A stretch of 42,220 nucleotides of DNA from Candidatus Borkfalkia stercoripullorum (GCA_019119395.1 DWXC01000012.1:1-42220); one strand, 5' to 3'. Counted from the stretch's first letter, positions 33,227-42,086 are shown. The notes: a model not told the origin generated them from the sequence alone. Numbers and translations are program-made.

Positions 33227-35056
33227 ATGGGCGTCTTTTCTTACGGCATGAAATATTGGAAAAAACATGTTCCCTGCGCGGCTTTGTGCCAGTTCATGGG
33301 GTTCATCGCGATCGCGCTCGATCTCGTGCTGCCGCTATTGGGCGCATTGTTCGTCGATTTTATCCTGACGGACAAGGGCGTCGGGAGCGACGGCGGGGTC
33401 TTTTCTTTTTTGACGGACGGCAGGTTCGGCGAGCCGCAGACCTGGCGGCTGTTTTTTTCCATAACGATCGTTTTTGCGGCCTGCGTGGTTCTGCGCGAGA
33501 TCATCATTTATACGAGGAACGTGCTGTTCCAATATAACGGGCTGTGTTTCGAAAACGAAATGCGCGACTATACATATAAAAAGCTGGTGGAGCTGGACAG
33601 CGGGACGGTCGCGGCGTACAATACGGGCGAACTTTTGACGACGATGAATTCGGATATCATCACGTTTAAGGAAATGCTCAGCCGCGTCCTGCAAAATCTG
33701 GGCGACAGTTTTTTTGTGTTGGTGCTTTCGTTCACGCTTCTGGCCTTGAACAGTTTATGGATGCTGATCATCCCCGCGGTCGTAGGGCCGGTTCTCCTTT
33801 TCGTGCTCGTGCGGTATACGCGCGCGGCCAGAAGAGTCTCGCAGAATATACGGAACAACAATGCGCGGATGAATCTGACCGTGCAGGAGAACATCAATGC
33901 CGTGCGGCTGATCCGTTCGTTTGCCAACGAAGACGTCGAGGAGCGTAAATTCGACGCCGTGAATACGGGCTTGCGCGATTCTTACTACGAGCAGGTGGAC
34001 GTTTCGGCGAAGTTCGGCCTTGCCTTCAACACGATACGCCACGTCGCCTATGTTTCGACGGTCGCGATCGGCGCGGTGCTCGTTCTGAACGGGGCTTTCC
34101 TCGTCGGCATCATGACGGCGTGCATTACCTATGTTTCGAAGATCATGGATCATCTGACGCAGGTGAGCAATAACCTCTATCAACTCCAGTACGGACTGGT
34201 TTCGGGCGGGCGCATCATGGAATTCCTCGAAAGAAAGACGCGCATCCCCGAGCCCGAAAGACCGCAGAAGGTGAGCGGGCGCCCCGAGATCGAGCTGAAA
34301 AACGTTTCCGTGACGGCGGAGGGGAAACCGCTGTTGAAACATATCGATTTGAAGATCCCGTTCGGCAAAAAGATCGGGTTTATGGGCGGCACGGGCAGCG
34401 GCAAGAGCGTTCTGCTCAAATCGCTCGTGCGCATATACGACGCGACGGAAGGGCAGATCCTCATCAACGGCAAAGACGTGCGCGAATACGAGCTTGACGA
34501 TCTGCGCAACGTGTTTGCGTATGTGTTTCAGGACGTGTTCCTCTTTTCAAATACGATCGACGCGAACATCGCTTTTTATGCGCCGAACGTGGACAAAGAG
34601 GAGGTCATGCGCGTTGCCGAACTGGCGCAGGCGGGCGGATTTATCCGCTCTCTGCCGCAGGGATACGAGACAATCGTCGGCGAAAAGGGGCTTGGGCTTT
34701 CCGGCGGGCAGAAACAGCGCATTTCCATCGCGCGCGCCCTCCTGAAAAACGCGCCCGTGCTCGTGCTGGACGACGCTTCCAGCGCGCTCGACGTGATCAC
34801 CGAGCGCAAACTCATGCGGGCGATCAAGGACAATTATCCGGACAGGACTATCCTCATCGCGGCGCACCGCGTTTCCAGCCTTGCCGACTGCGACGAGATC
34901 CTGTATATGCAGGACGGGGAGATCATCGAACGGGGAACGTTCGAAGAATTGATCGCGCAAAACGGGAGATTCGCCGAAATTTACCGCATGCAGGCGGAAG
35001 AGGGCGTTGTGGACGATTTGCACGCCGCGTTCGAAGCGGGGGAGGGATCCGCATGA
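33227..35056 (+). CDS. ABC exporter half-transporter, subunit with degenerate ATP site
   Basis: A 609-residue type I ABC exporter: six-helix transmembrane domain (about 10-315) then nucleotide-binding domain. Walker A GGTGSGKS is at 387-394, signature LSGGQ at 491-495, and Walker B LVLDD at 512-516. The residue after the Walker B aspartate is Asp516 instead of the catalytic Glu. The H-loop AAHR is present. This Asp substitution is typical of the non-catalytic partner in heterodimeric exporters such as BmrCD or TM287/288. ATG 33227 follows GGAGG. It overlaps the second subunit gene by 4 bp, fitting equal-ratio production. Substrate unknown; multidrug or lipid export is common in the family. 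Confidence 0.92.
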   Translation: MGVFSYGMKYWKKHVPCAALCQFMGFIAIALDLVLPLLGALFVDFILTDKGVGSDGGVFSFLTDGRFGEPQTWRLFFSITIVFAACVVLREIIIYTRNVLFQYNGLCFENEMRDYTYKKLVELDSGTVAAYNTGELLTTMNSDIITFKEMLSRVLQNLGDSFFVLVLSFTLLALNSLWMLIIPAVVGPVLLFVLVRYTRAARRVSQNIRNNNARMNLTVQENINAVRLIRSFANEDVEERKFDAVNTGLRDSYYEQVDVSAKFGLAFNTIRHVAYVSTVAIGAVLVLNGAFLVGIMTACITYVSKIMDHLTQVSNNLYQLQYGLVSGGRIMEFLERKTRIPEPERPQKVSGRPEIELKNVSVTAEGKPLLKHIDLKIPFGKKIGFMGGTGSGKSVLLKSLVRIYDATEGQILINGKDVREYELDDLRNVFAYVFQDVFLFSNTIDANIAFYAPNVDKEEVMRVAELAQAGGFIRSLPQGYETIVGEKGLGLSGGQKQRISIARALLKNAPVLVLDDASSALDVITERKLMRAIKDNYPDRTILIAAHRVSSLADCDEILYMQDGEIIERGTFEELIAQNGRFAEIYRMQAEEGVVDDLHAAFEAGEGSA

Positions 35057-36837
35057 CACAGCGCAATACATATTTTCAGGACGAAGTCGTAAAAGAGGAG
35101 AAGATCGACGTAAAAAACCTGCGCAGGCTTCTCAAATACGTCGTTCCGCATAAAAAGATGTTTTGCATCGTGCTGGCGCTCATGCTGGTCGCGGTCGCTT
35201 CGTCGCTCATATCTCCGCTGATCCTGAAAGGCATCATCAATCAGGCGATCCCGAACAGGGATCATGCGCAGCTCGCGCTCGCGCTCGGCGGCATCGCCGT
35301 CTGCGGGCTTATCGAAATCTTCATCACCTATTTTCAGCAGAAAAAGATGGGCAGGATGGGGCACGGGCTGATCGCAGACATACGAAGGGACATCTTTTAC
35401 AAATTGCAGACGTTGCCCTTCGATTACTTCGACAACCGCCCCGCGGGCAAGATCGCGGTGCGCGTGACCGATTACATCGGGGAACTTGCGGATTTTTTCA
35501 CGAATTACCTGATGAACTTTATCCTCAACATCGTTAGGATCGTCGTGGTCACCGTGTTCATGCTCGTGCAGAGTTGGATGCTCACCCTCGTCGTATATTC
35601 GGCAGTCATCCCTCTCACGGCGGGCGTCATCTTTATCCGTTACCTGATCCGAAAACTTTTCCGCCATCACCGTGCGAAAGTTTCCAACCGCGCGGCGTTC
35701 ATCGTCGAGTCGATCATGGGCGAGAACATCATTCAGAACTATAACCGCACCAAGTACAACGAGCAGATCTACCACGATTTGCAGCAGGACAGCGCAAAGA
35801 CATGGATGAAGATCGTCAGACGCAACGAACTGAACACGCCCGTCGTGGAAACGTTCTGGAATTACGGAACGGTGATGCTGTATGCGGTCGCCTTCCTCGC
35901 GATCCCGCTCGGGTATTTTACGGACGGGCCGGGAACGGTCATCGTGTTTTCCAGTTATATGACGCTGTTCTTCGGGCCGCTCGTTCAGCTTTCGGTCATC
36001 ATACAGAACCTCGCGCAGGTCTCCGCGAACCTCGAGCGCATATTCGAGACGATAGACACGCCCGCGGGCATCGAGGACAAATCCGACAGCGTCGAACTCA
36101 AAAACGTGAAGGGCAAGATCGATTATAACGACGTCACTTTTTCTTACGAAGAGGGGATCAACATTCTCGAACATTTCGATCTGCACGTAACTCCGGGGGA
36201 GCGCATCGCTTTGGTCGGGCCTACAGGGGCGGGAAAGACGACCGTCATCAATCTTTTGACGCGCTTTTACGACGTGAAGGCGGGGAGCGTGACGATTGAC
36301 GGGACGGACGTTCGGGATATAAAATTGCGGTCGCTGCGCAAAGAAGTGGGCGTTCTGATGCAAGACCCGTTCATCTTCAAGGGAACGGTGCTCGAAAACA
36401 TCCGCTACGGCAGGCCGGACGCGACGGACGAGGAGTGCATTGCCGCGGCAAAGGCGATCTTTGCGGATAAGTGCATCGAAAGGCTGCCCGGCGGCTACAA
36501 CGAGGAACTCGCCGAGCGCGGCGAGGGGCTTTCCGCCGGCGAAAAACAGCTCATCAGTTTCGCGCGCATCATCGTAAAAAATCCGTCCGTCATCATTTTG
36601 GACGAGGCGACGAGCTCCATTTCGTCGGATATGGAAAAACTCATACAGTCGGCGCTGGAAGTCATCCTCAAAGGGCGCACTTCCTTTATCGTGGCGCACA
36701 GGCTTTCCACGATCAGAAATTCGGACAGGATACTGTTCATAGCGAACAAAGGTATCGCGGAAGAAGGTTCGCACGATCAGCTTATGGCGAAAAAGGGTCT
36801 GTATTACAATCTGAATAAAAATCTGAATAAGGAATAA
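35053..36837 (+). CDS. ABC exporter half-transporter, catalytic subunit
   Basis: A 594-residue partner of the preceding subunit, starting at ATG 35053 within the ATGA overlap. It has a six-helix transmembrane domain (about 25-310), Walker A GPTGAGKT at 389-396, Walker B IILDE with Glu518, and H-loop VAHR. Its signature is LSAGE (493-497) rather than LSGGQ. In the assembled dimer the full catalytic site therefore pairs this subunit's Walker motifs with the other's LSGGQ, while the degenerate site pairs Asp516 with LSAGE. This complementary asymmetry strongly supports an obligate heterodimer. Confidence 0.93.
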   Translation: MTQRNTYFQDEVVKEEKIDVKNLRRLLKYVVPHKKMFCIVLALMLVAVASSLISPLILKGIINQAIPNRDHAQLALALGGIAVCGLIEIFITYFQQKKMGRMGHGLIADIRRDIFYKLQTLPFDYFDNRPAGKIAVRVTDYIGELADFFTNYLMNFILNIVRIVVVTVFMLVQSWMLTLVVYSAVIPLTAGVIFIRYLIRKLFRHHRAKVSNRAAFIVESIMGENIIQNYNRTKYNEQIYHDLQQDSAKTWMKIVRRNELNTPVVETFWNYGTVMLYAVAFLAIPLGYFTDGPGTVIVFSSYMTLFFGPLVQLSVIIQNLAQVSANLERIFETIDTPAGIEDKSDSVELKNVKGKIDYNDVTFSYEEGINILEHFDLHVTPGERIALVGPTGAGKTTVINLLTRFYDVKAGSVTIDGTDVRDIKLRSLRKEVGVLMQDPFIFKGTVLENIRYGRPDATDEECIAAAKAIFADKCIERLPGGYNEELAERGEGLSAGEKQLISFARIIVKNPSVIILDEATSSISSDMEKLIQSALEVILKGRTSFIVAHRLSTIRNSDRILFIANKGIAEEGSHDQLMAKKGLYYNLNKNLNKE

Positions 36838-36859
36838 AACAAACAAGGAGGGCAAAAAT

Positions 36860-37096
36860 ATGCCGCATATCAGCGTGAAAATGTTGCAAGGGCGGAGCGA
36901 AGCGCAAAAAGAAAAACTCGCCGCGGCGCTCGTAAAGACGCTTACCGAGCAACTGGGGTGTTCCGATCATTACGTGACCTGCACGGTCGAGGATTTCGAC
37001 GCGAAGGAATGGCAGGACGTGTTTAAGACGGACATCGAAGGAAAGAAGGACAAACTTTACAAAAAAGCGGAGTACGATCCGAAAAGTTTGCTGTAA
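36860..37096 (+). CDS. Small tautomerase-family protein (4-oxalocrotonate tautomerase-like)
   Basis: A 78-residue tautomerase superfamily protein. After Met removal the N-terminal residue is Pro, the catalytic base of the family. The single beta-alpha-beta unit (PHISVKMLQGRSEAQKEKLA, then an amphipathic helix and VTCTVEDF) matches PptA-like oligomers. AAGGAGG lies just upstream. It sits 22 bp after the exporter operon and 24 bp before mrp. The physiological substrate is unknown. Confidence 0.85.
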   Translation: MPHISVKMLQGRSEAQKEKLAAALVKTLTEQLGCSDHYVTCTVEDFDAKEWQDVFKTDIEGKKDKLYKKAEYDPKSLL

Positions 37097-37120
37097 ATAA
37101 AGAAAGGCAGGTTATAAAAC

Positions 37121-37948
37121 ATGGCTGAAAATTGTACGCATGACTGCGGGAGCTGTTCCAAAGATTGCGCCGAGCGCGATTTCAGGAAAGCGCCGCACGA
37201 GCTTTCGAAGATCAAAAAAGTCATCGGCGTCGTCAGCGGCAAGGGCGGCGTGGGCAAGTCGCTCACGACCGCGCTTTTGGCGGTCACGGCGCAGAGATGC
37301 GGCTTGCAGGTCGCGATCCTGGACGCGGACATCACGGGGCCGTCCGTGCCGAAAATGTTCGGCATCACGGAAAAGGCGACGGGAACGGAGCTGGGCATTC
37401 TTCCCGTAAAGAGCAAGACCGGCATCGAAGTGATGTCGATGAACGTGCTTCTTGAAGAAGATACCGCCCCTGTGATCTGGCGAGGGCCGGTCATTGCGGG
37501 AACGGTGCTCCAATTCTGGACGGACGTCATCTGGAACGACGTGGACTATATGTTCGTGGATATGCCCCCGGGAACGGGCGACGTGCCTCTCAGCATCTAT
37601 CAGTCCGTGCCTTTGGACGGAATCGTCATCGTGACGAGCCCGCAGGAACTCGTGTCCATGATCGTAAAAAAGGCGGCGAACATGGCGGAAAAGATGAACG
37701 TGCCCATCCTCGGCATGGTCGAAAACATGAGTTACGTCGTCTGCCCCGATTGCGGCAGGACGATCGAAGTGTTCGGCAAGAGCCGCATCGAAGAGGTCGC
37801 CGAAGAGTACGGCGTGAAAAACATCGCCAAGATACCGTTCGACGCGTCGCTCGCTTCCTGTTGCGACAGGGGGCTGATCGAATTGTTCGAAGGGGATTAC
37901 CTGAACGCGTTTTTCGAAAAACTCGAAAAGATCGTTTCGGAAAAGTAA
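37121..37948 (+). CDS. Mrp/NBP35-family Fe-S cluster carrier ATPase
   Basis: A 275-residue P-loop ATPase that holds and hands on iron-sulfur clusters. The N-terminus has four cysteines (C5, C9, C12, C16), a Nbp35-type cluster-binding extension. The deviant Walker A GKGGVGKS is at 40-47, MPPGTGD in the middle, and the bridging cluster motif CPDC is at 208-211. Bacterial Mrp proteins often lack the N-terminal cysteines or carry a DUF59 domain instead; this one has the cysteine-rich form common in anaerobes. It is followed by a strong bidirectional terminator. Confidence 0.92.
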   Translation: MAENCTHDCGSCSKDCAERDFRKAPHELSKIKKVIGVVSGKGGVGKSLTTALLAVTAQRCGLQVAILDADITGPSVPKMFGITEKATGTELGILPVKSKTGIEVMSMNVLLEEDTAPVIWRGPVIAGTVLQFWTDVIWNDVDYMFVDMPPGTGDVPLSIYQSVPLDGIVIVTSPQELVSMIVKKAANMAEKMNVPILGMVENMSYVVCPDCGRTIEVFGKSRIEEVAEEYGVKNIAKIPFDASLASCCDRGLIELFEGDYLNAFFEKLEKIVSEK

Positions 37949-37984
37949 GGCTGCAAAGCGGAACAAACAGAGGAAAAAATAAAG

Positions 37985-38020
37985 CCGCCCGCCGCGCTTT
38001 ATGCGCGGCGGGCGGTATCT
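37985..38020. terminator. Strong bidirectional terminator between mrp-type gene and DUF1508 gene
   Basis: A 13-bp perfect GC stem (37985-37997 with 38003-38015), five-base loop, then ATCTTTTT on the + strand. AAAAAATAAA on the left provides a U tract for the minus-strand gene. Confidence 0.9.
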
Positions 38021-38035
38021 TTTTGTTGTACGGTG

Positions 38036-39013
38036 TCAGTTTTCGCCGTCGGTCTTTTCCACGACGATCACGGCGGTCTCGGCAAAGCGCTTGACCGATT
38101 CGATCGCGCTTTCGCAGCGGGACTTCGTTTTGTATGTTTCGCCCGTGCAGAGGATCTGCTTTGTGCCGCTCAGAAGTTTGAAGAAGTATTGTTTGCTCTT
38201 GCTCGTGGCGATCGTAAAGTTATCCTTCGCGATGTTGGCTTTGTGCGTCTTGATGCCGCCGCGGGCGCCCGCGACCGAAGTATAATCGATACTGCTCAAA
38301 AGTTTTTCGCCGTTGGAGGCGAGGAGCTCGAAGTGATAAGCGTCCGTCTCATCGTTCTTGCGGATGACCCACTTGCCCGCATAACGTTTGTCCTCGTCCT
38401 GTTCGGGCGGCATGGCGGCGGGCTTTTTCACGTCCTGCCCGGGAGCTGTTTCGGCGGGCTTTTTCACGTCCTGCCCGGGCGCGGGGGATTCCGCCGTTTT
38501 GTCTTGCGAAACGGATTTTTCGTCATCGCGTTCGGAAATATTTTCTGCGGGGAGCGGCGCGGGTTCTTCGCCGTCCGATGCCGGGGTTTCGCCGTCCGAT
38601 GCCGGGGTTTCGTCGTGCGGTGCGGTTTCTTCTCCGTCGGAAGGTTCGGCCTGCGCGGAGACGTTCGGAACGGCTTCGTTCTCCGCCTGTTCGGCGCGGG
38701 CGGGTTCGCTTGCGGCGATTTCCTGCCGTTCTGCAGCCTGTTTGCTCGCGGGCGTATCGCCGTCGTCGCTTTCCGCTTCCGGGGCAACGGGCGTCGTTTT
38801 GTTTTCCTCCCGCGAAGGCGGCGTATCTTCCGTATCGGTATCAGCGCTGTCGGCGGCTGCGGCCGACGCGGATTTTTTCTTTTTGGATTTTTTGACGCCC
38901 GCGACGATGAGTACGATAATCAGCACGATGACGATGAGAGCGATCGCCGCGAGTATAATGGAAAGAGGCATGTTGTCTTTAAAGTAGTCAATGACTTTTT
39001 GAATGAAATCCAT
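38036..39013 (-). CDS. Membrane-anchored protein with acidic/proline linker and two C-terminal DUF1508 repeats
   Basis: A 325-residue protein. One transmembrane helix (about 15-36) is followed by VKKSKKKK, so the positive-inside rule places the rest in the cytoplasm. Residues about 45-210 are a low-complexity linker of Ala, Glu, Pro, Asp and Gln, including exact in-frame repeats (TPASDGE twice; PGQDVKKPA twice). The C-terminal about 105 residues hold two DUF1508 (YegP-type) units, with GKWVIRKN...YHFELLASNGEKLLSS and a second YFFKLLSGTKQILCTGETY. DUF1508 is a small beta domain of unknown role. The ATG follows GAGGTGG. The coding DNA carries matching 21-bp and 36-bp tandem repeats. Confidence 0.85.
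   Translation of the reverse strand: MDFIQKVIDYFKDNMPLSIILAAIALIVIVLIIVLIVAGVKKSKKKKSASAAAADSADTDTEDTPPSREENKTTPVAPEAESDDGDTPASKQAAERQEIAASEPARAEQAENEAVPNVSAQAEPSDGEETAPHDETPASDGETPASDGEEPAPLPAENISERDDEKSVSQDKTAESPAPGQDVKKPAETAPGQDVKKPAAMPPEQDEDKRYAGKWVIRKNDETDAYHFELLASNGEKLLSSIDYTSVAGARGGIKTHKANIAKDNFTIATSKSKQYFFKLLSGTKQILCTGETYKTKSRCESAIESVKRFAETAVIVVEKTDGEN
38416..38479. repeat. 28-bp direct repeat, 36-bp period, within the linker of the DUF1508 gene
   Basis: Identical 28-bp segments at 38416-38443 and 38452-38479, spaced by exactly 12 codons, encode the PGQDVKKPA-type repeat. Confidence 0.9.
38570..38611. repeat. Perfect 21-bp tandem repeat within the linker of the DUF1508 gene
   Basis: Two exact head-to-tail copies (38570-38590, 38591-38611), seven codons each, encode the TPASDGE repeat. 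Copy-number change would keep the frame. Confidence 0.88.
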
Positions 39014-39042
39014 CGTAAAACCACCTCGTTTTTTATATTATT

Positions 39043-39071
39043 ATGTTAATATAAAAGCAAAAAATTGTCAA
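39043..39071 (-). promoter_or_regulatory. Promoter for the DUF1508 gene
   Basis: On the minus strand TTGACA (39066-39071), 17 bp, TAACAT (39043-39048), about 30 bp before the start codon. Confidence 0.65.
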
Positions 39072-39119
39072 GTACTTGCGGATTTTTACTTGTTGCTTTG
39101 CAAAAAAATTCGTGAAAAA

Positions 39120-39148
39120 TTGACATCGTTGCGAAAATATTATACAAT
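39120..39148 (+). promoter_or_regulatory. Promoter of the flavoprotein pair, apparently giving a leaderless mRNA
   Basis: TTGACA (39120-39125), 17 bp, TACAAT (39143-39148). The ATG at 39155 is 7 bp after the -10, where transcription should begin. Confidence 0.8.
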
Positions 39149-39154
39149 ATCGGT

Positions 39155-40390
39155 ATGGATAAAAAGAATGCGGAATATTCGGCCGCGATCGTCGGCGGGG
39201 GCGCTTCGGGCATGCTTGCGGCGCTTTGCCTTGCGGACGCGGGCGTGAAAGATGTGTTGATTTTGGAACGAAACGACCGTTTGGGAAGAAAGCTTTCCGC
39301 CACAGGCAACGGGCAAGGGAATGTGACCAATGCGGATATGGGCGCGGAACACTACTTTTCTTCGGATGCGGAAAAGGTCGGAAAGATCCTCGGCGCGTTC
39401 GGCAAGGAAGAATTGTTGCGGTATCTGACCTCGCTCGGCGGCTATTTTACCGCCGACGACGAGGGGCGCGTCTATCCCGCTTCACGTCAGGCGGCTTCGG
39501 TGACGGATATCCTGCGCTTTGCGCTCGGCGCGCGCGGCGTATGCGTGCGGACGGGCGAATGCGTTCTGTCGGCAAAAAAACAAAACGGCGCGTTCGCGGT
39601 GCGGACGGACAAGGGAACGTACCGCGCTCGTTTTTTACTGATCGCGGCGGGCGGGAAGGCTTCGCCGCATTTCGGTTCGGACGGCAACGGGTATATGCTT
39701 GCAAAGGGATTCGGGCATAGCGTGACGGAGCTTTCGCCCGCGCTTGTGCAGTTAAAGACGGAGCGCGAGTGCATAAGGGGGCTCAAAGGCATGCGCGTAT
39801 GTTGCGGCGCGCGGCTCATCCGCGGCGGCAAAGAACTGTATGCCTGCCGCGGAGACGTCATATTTACCGATTACGGCGTGAGCGGGAACGCCGTGTTCAA
39901 AATCTCTTCACGCGCGCGGGAGGGGGATGTTCTTTCGCTCGATTTTCTGCCCGAATGCGATCAAAACGAACTTGCGGCCATTTTGCGGCGGAAAGCGGCG
40001 GCGTTTGCAAGTCTCCCGTCGGAAGATCTGCTTCGCTGCATCGTCAACAGCGCGGCGGCGCGGGCTGTTATGCGGTCTTTGGAGATCGGAGCGGACAAAC
40101 GGTGCGGCGCGCTTGCGGGCCTTGCGGAAGAGATCTCCGCGCGCGTAAAGGACTTTCGGGTTAAGATCGAAGGGAGCGCGGGGTTCGAAAACGCGCAGGT
40201 AACGAAGGGCGGCATTCCGCTTTCGGAAACGGACGAGCACCTGATGAGCCAAAAGGAGCGCGGACTGTTTTTTGCGGGCGAGATCCTGGATGTAGACGGA
40301 GAGTGCGGCGGCTACAATTTGCAGTGGGCTTTTTCGAGCGGTGCGCGGTGCGCAAAGAGGATGTCGGAGTTGTTGTATGCGGATCGATAA
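39155..40390 (+). CDS. BaiN/YhiN-like (HI0933 family) FAD-dependent oxidoreductase
   Basis: A 411-residue flavoprotein. The N-terminal Rossmann dinucleotide-binding motif IVGGGASG is at 12-19, followed by ERNDRLGRKLSATGNGQGNVTN, the HI0933 family signature. The C-terminal FAD motif FAGEILDVDGECGGYNLQWAFSSG completes the site. The family includes BaiN, proposed in bile acid dehydroxylation, but most members have no known substrate. No Shine-Dalgarno sequence precedes ATG 39155, no other Met codon lies before the Rossmann motif, and the promoter is directly adjacent, so translation is probably leaderless. It overlaps the next flavoprotein gene by 14 bp. Confidence 0.9.
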   Translation: MDKKNAEYSAAIVGGGASGMLAALCLADAGVKDVLILERNDRLGRKLSATGNGQGNVTNADMGAEHYFSSDAEKVGKILGAFGKEELLRYLTSLGGYFTADDEGRVYPASRQAASVTDILRFALGARGVCVRTGECVLSAKKQNGAFAVRTDKGTYRARFLLIAAGGKASPHFGSDGNGYMLAKGFGHSVTELSPALVQLKTERECIRGLKGMRVCCGARLIRGGKELYACRGDVIFTDYGVSGNAVFKISSRAREGDVLSLDFLPECDQNELAAILRRKAAAFASLPSEDLLRCIVNSAAARAVMRSLEIGADKRCGALAGLAEEISARVKDFRVKIEGSAGFENAQVTKGGIPLSETDEHLMSQKERGLFFAGEILDVDGECGGYNLQWAFSSGARCAKRMSELLYADR

Positions 40391-41912
40391 CATCAAACTG
40401 AAAATCGGCGAAAGCGAAGGCAAACTGAAAAAGATCGCCGAAGAAAAACTCCGCGGCAAGTGCGGATATCTGCGCATTTTACGGAAATCTCTGGACGCGA
40501 GAAATAAGGCGGACATACGTTGGGTCTATTCGGTGGAAGCGGAAAAAAGCGCCCCCGAAGGCGCGCCGCGCGTATTGCCGCAAACAAAACGCAGGGAAAA
40601 GAAAATCGTCGTGATCGGCAGCGGCCCTGCGGGGCTGTTTTGTGCGGTAAGGCTTATCGAGCACGGGTTTTGCCCAATCGTGTTGGAACGGGGCGGCAAC
40701 GTGGACGAGCGGGCTGCGCGGAACGAAAAATTTTTCTGCGAACGTATTCTCGACGAAAACACGAACGTACAGTTCGGCGAGGGCGGCGCGGGAACATTTT
40801 CGGACGGGAAACTGAACACGCAGACGCACACCCCGCTCAATCGTGAAGTTTTGGAAACGTTCGTTCGGTTCGGCGCGCCCGAAGAGATATTGTATCTCGC
40901 AAAGCCGCATATCGGAAGCGACAACCTGAAAAACGTCGTAAAAAACATGCGTCGGTATATCTGTTCGCTGGGCGGAGAGGTGTGCTTTCATACCTTGTTC
41001 GACGGCGCGGCGATGAAAGGAGGCGCGGTTTATGAAGCGCTGGCGCATAGCGTAACGACGGGGGAAAGATATCGCTATCCCTGCGACGCATTGGTTTTGG
41101 CGATCGGGCACAGCAGCCGCGACACGTTTGCGGCTCTTCTCGGACAGGGTTTTGCCATGGAACAAAGAGAGTTTGCCATCGGCGCCCGGATCGAGCATTT
41201 ACAGGAAAAAATAGGGCTTGCACAGTACTCTGCGTGGCATAAAACGCTTCCTCCCGCTGATTATAAACTTGTAAGTCATGCGGGAGCGCGGAGCGCGTTC
41301 ACTTTTTGTATGTGCCCGGGAGGGTACGTGATGCCCGTTTCCAGCGAGCGCGGGGGCGTGGTGACCAACGGCATGAGCAATTACGCGAGGGACGGGCGCA
41401 ACGCGAACAGCGCGCTGCTCGTACAGATCAGGCGCGAAGATTTCGACAGGGGGAACGTTCTGGACGGAGCGGAATTTCAAAGAAGGATCGAGCGCGCCGC
41501 CTTTACAATGGCGGGCGGCGATTATTCCGCGCCCGTGCAGAGAGCGGAGGACTTCTTTTTAAACCGCGAATCGAAATCGTTCGGCGAAGTGACGCCGACC
41601 TATGCCGCGGGCACGGCGATGTGCGACCTCAACCGCCTGTTGCCGGAACAAGTTGCGGAGTCCATGAAGGCGGCGCTCAGAGATATGGGCAAGCGGCTTT
41701 CCGGGTTCGACCATCCGGACGCGCTTTTAACCGCGCCCGAAACGAGGTTTTCTTCTCCCGTGCGGATCTTGCGCGGCGAGACGCTCGAGAGCGCGTCGCA
41801 CGGCGGGGTCTACCCCTGCGGAGAGGGGTGCGGGTATGCGGGCGGCATCATGAGTTCCGCAGCCGACGGGCTGCGCGTTGCCGAAAAAATCTTTGAAAAG
41901 TACGAAAACTGA
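40377..41912 (+). CDS. COG2509-type FAD-dependent dehydrogenase
   Basis: A 511-residue predicted flavoprotein of the uncharacterised FAD-dehydrogenase group (COG2509). An N-terminal about 75-residue extension, MRIDNIKLKIGE onward, contains a small alpha/beta domain typical of the group. The FAD Rossmann motif IGSGPAG follows at 80-86, then FGEGGAGTFSDGKLNT at about 135-150, and the closing FAD segment GEGCGYAGGIMSSAADG. The start ATG 40377 has GGAG 7 bp upstream and lies inside the previous gene, so the two flavoproteins are translationally coupled. Members contain conserved cysteines (here FTFCMCPGG) near the flavin. The substrate is unknown. Confidence 0.9.
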   Translation: MRIDNIKLKIGESEGKLKKIAEEKLRGKCGYLRILRKSLDARNKADIRWVYSVEAEKSAPEGAPRVLPQTKRREKKIVVIGSGPAGLFCAVRLIEHGFCPIVLERGGNVDERAARNEKFFCERILDENTNVQFGEGGAGTFSDGKLNTQTHTPLNREVLETFVRFGAPEEILYLAKPHIGSDNLKNVVKNMRRYICSLGGEVCFHTLFDGAAMKGGAVYEALAHSVTTGERYRYPCDALVLAIGHSSRDTFAALLGQGFAMEQREFAIGARIEHLQEKIGLAQYSAWHKTLPPADYKLVSHAGARSAFTFCMCPGGYVMPVSSERGGVVTNGMSNYARDGRNANSALLVQIRREDFDRGNVLDGAEFQRRIERAAFTMAGGDYSAPVQRAEDFFLNRESKSFGEVTPTYAAGTAMCDLNRLLPEQVAESMKAALRDMGKRLSGFDHPDALLTAPETRFSSPVRILRGETLESASHGGVYPCGEGCGYAGGIMSSAADGLRVAEKIFEKYEN

Positions 41913-41967
41913 TCAATTTTTTTACTTTCATTCATTTTCTTTTCATACAATAATCATTTTTTTGCGT

Positions 41968-42086
41968 TATTATATAGGCGTAAATCCCGAGAGGGGTTTA
42001 CAAAGATAAATTCAGACCACACAAACTTTTTTCATATTCTCTCACTAAAAGATAGCGGCACGTGCAAGCGTGCCGCTATCTTATTG
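41968..42086 (+). ncRNA. Possible small RNA: two hairpins, the second an intrinsic terminator
   Basis: In the 285-bp stretch after the COG2509 gene there is a TATTATATA -10-like run (41968-41976), a 9-bp hairpin with GAGA loop at 41980-42001, an unpaired AT-rich segment, then the terminator at 42051-42080. No open frame is convincing and no good -35 was found. It may equally be the 3' untranslated region of the flavoprotein operon. Confidence 0.3.
42051..42086 (+). terminator. Intrinsic terminator downstream of the flavoprotein pair
   Basis: A 12-bp perfect stem (42051-42062 with 42069-42080) with a six-base loop followed by TTATTGT; the AAAA on the left could also serve the minus strand. 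Confidence 0.8.

Noticed and set aside
38416-38611. CRISPR-like array because of regular repeats
   Set aside because: The repeats are in-frame coding repeats of a low-complexity linker with only two copies each and no unique spacers or cas genes.
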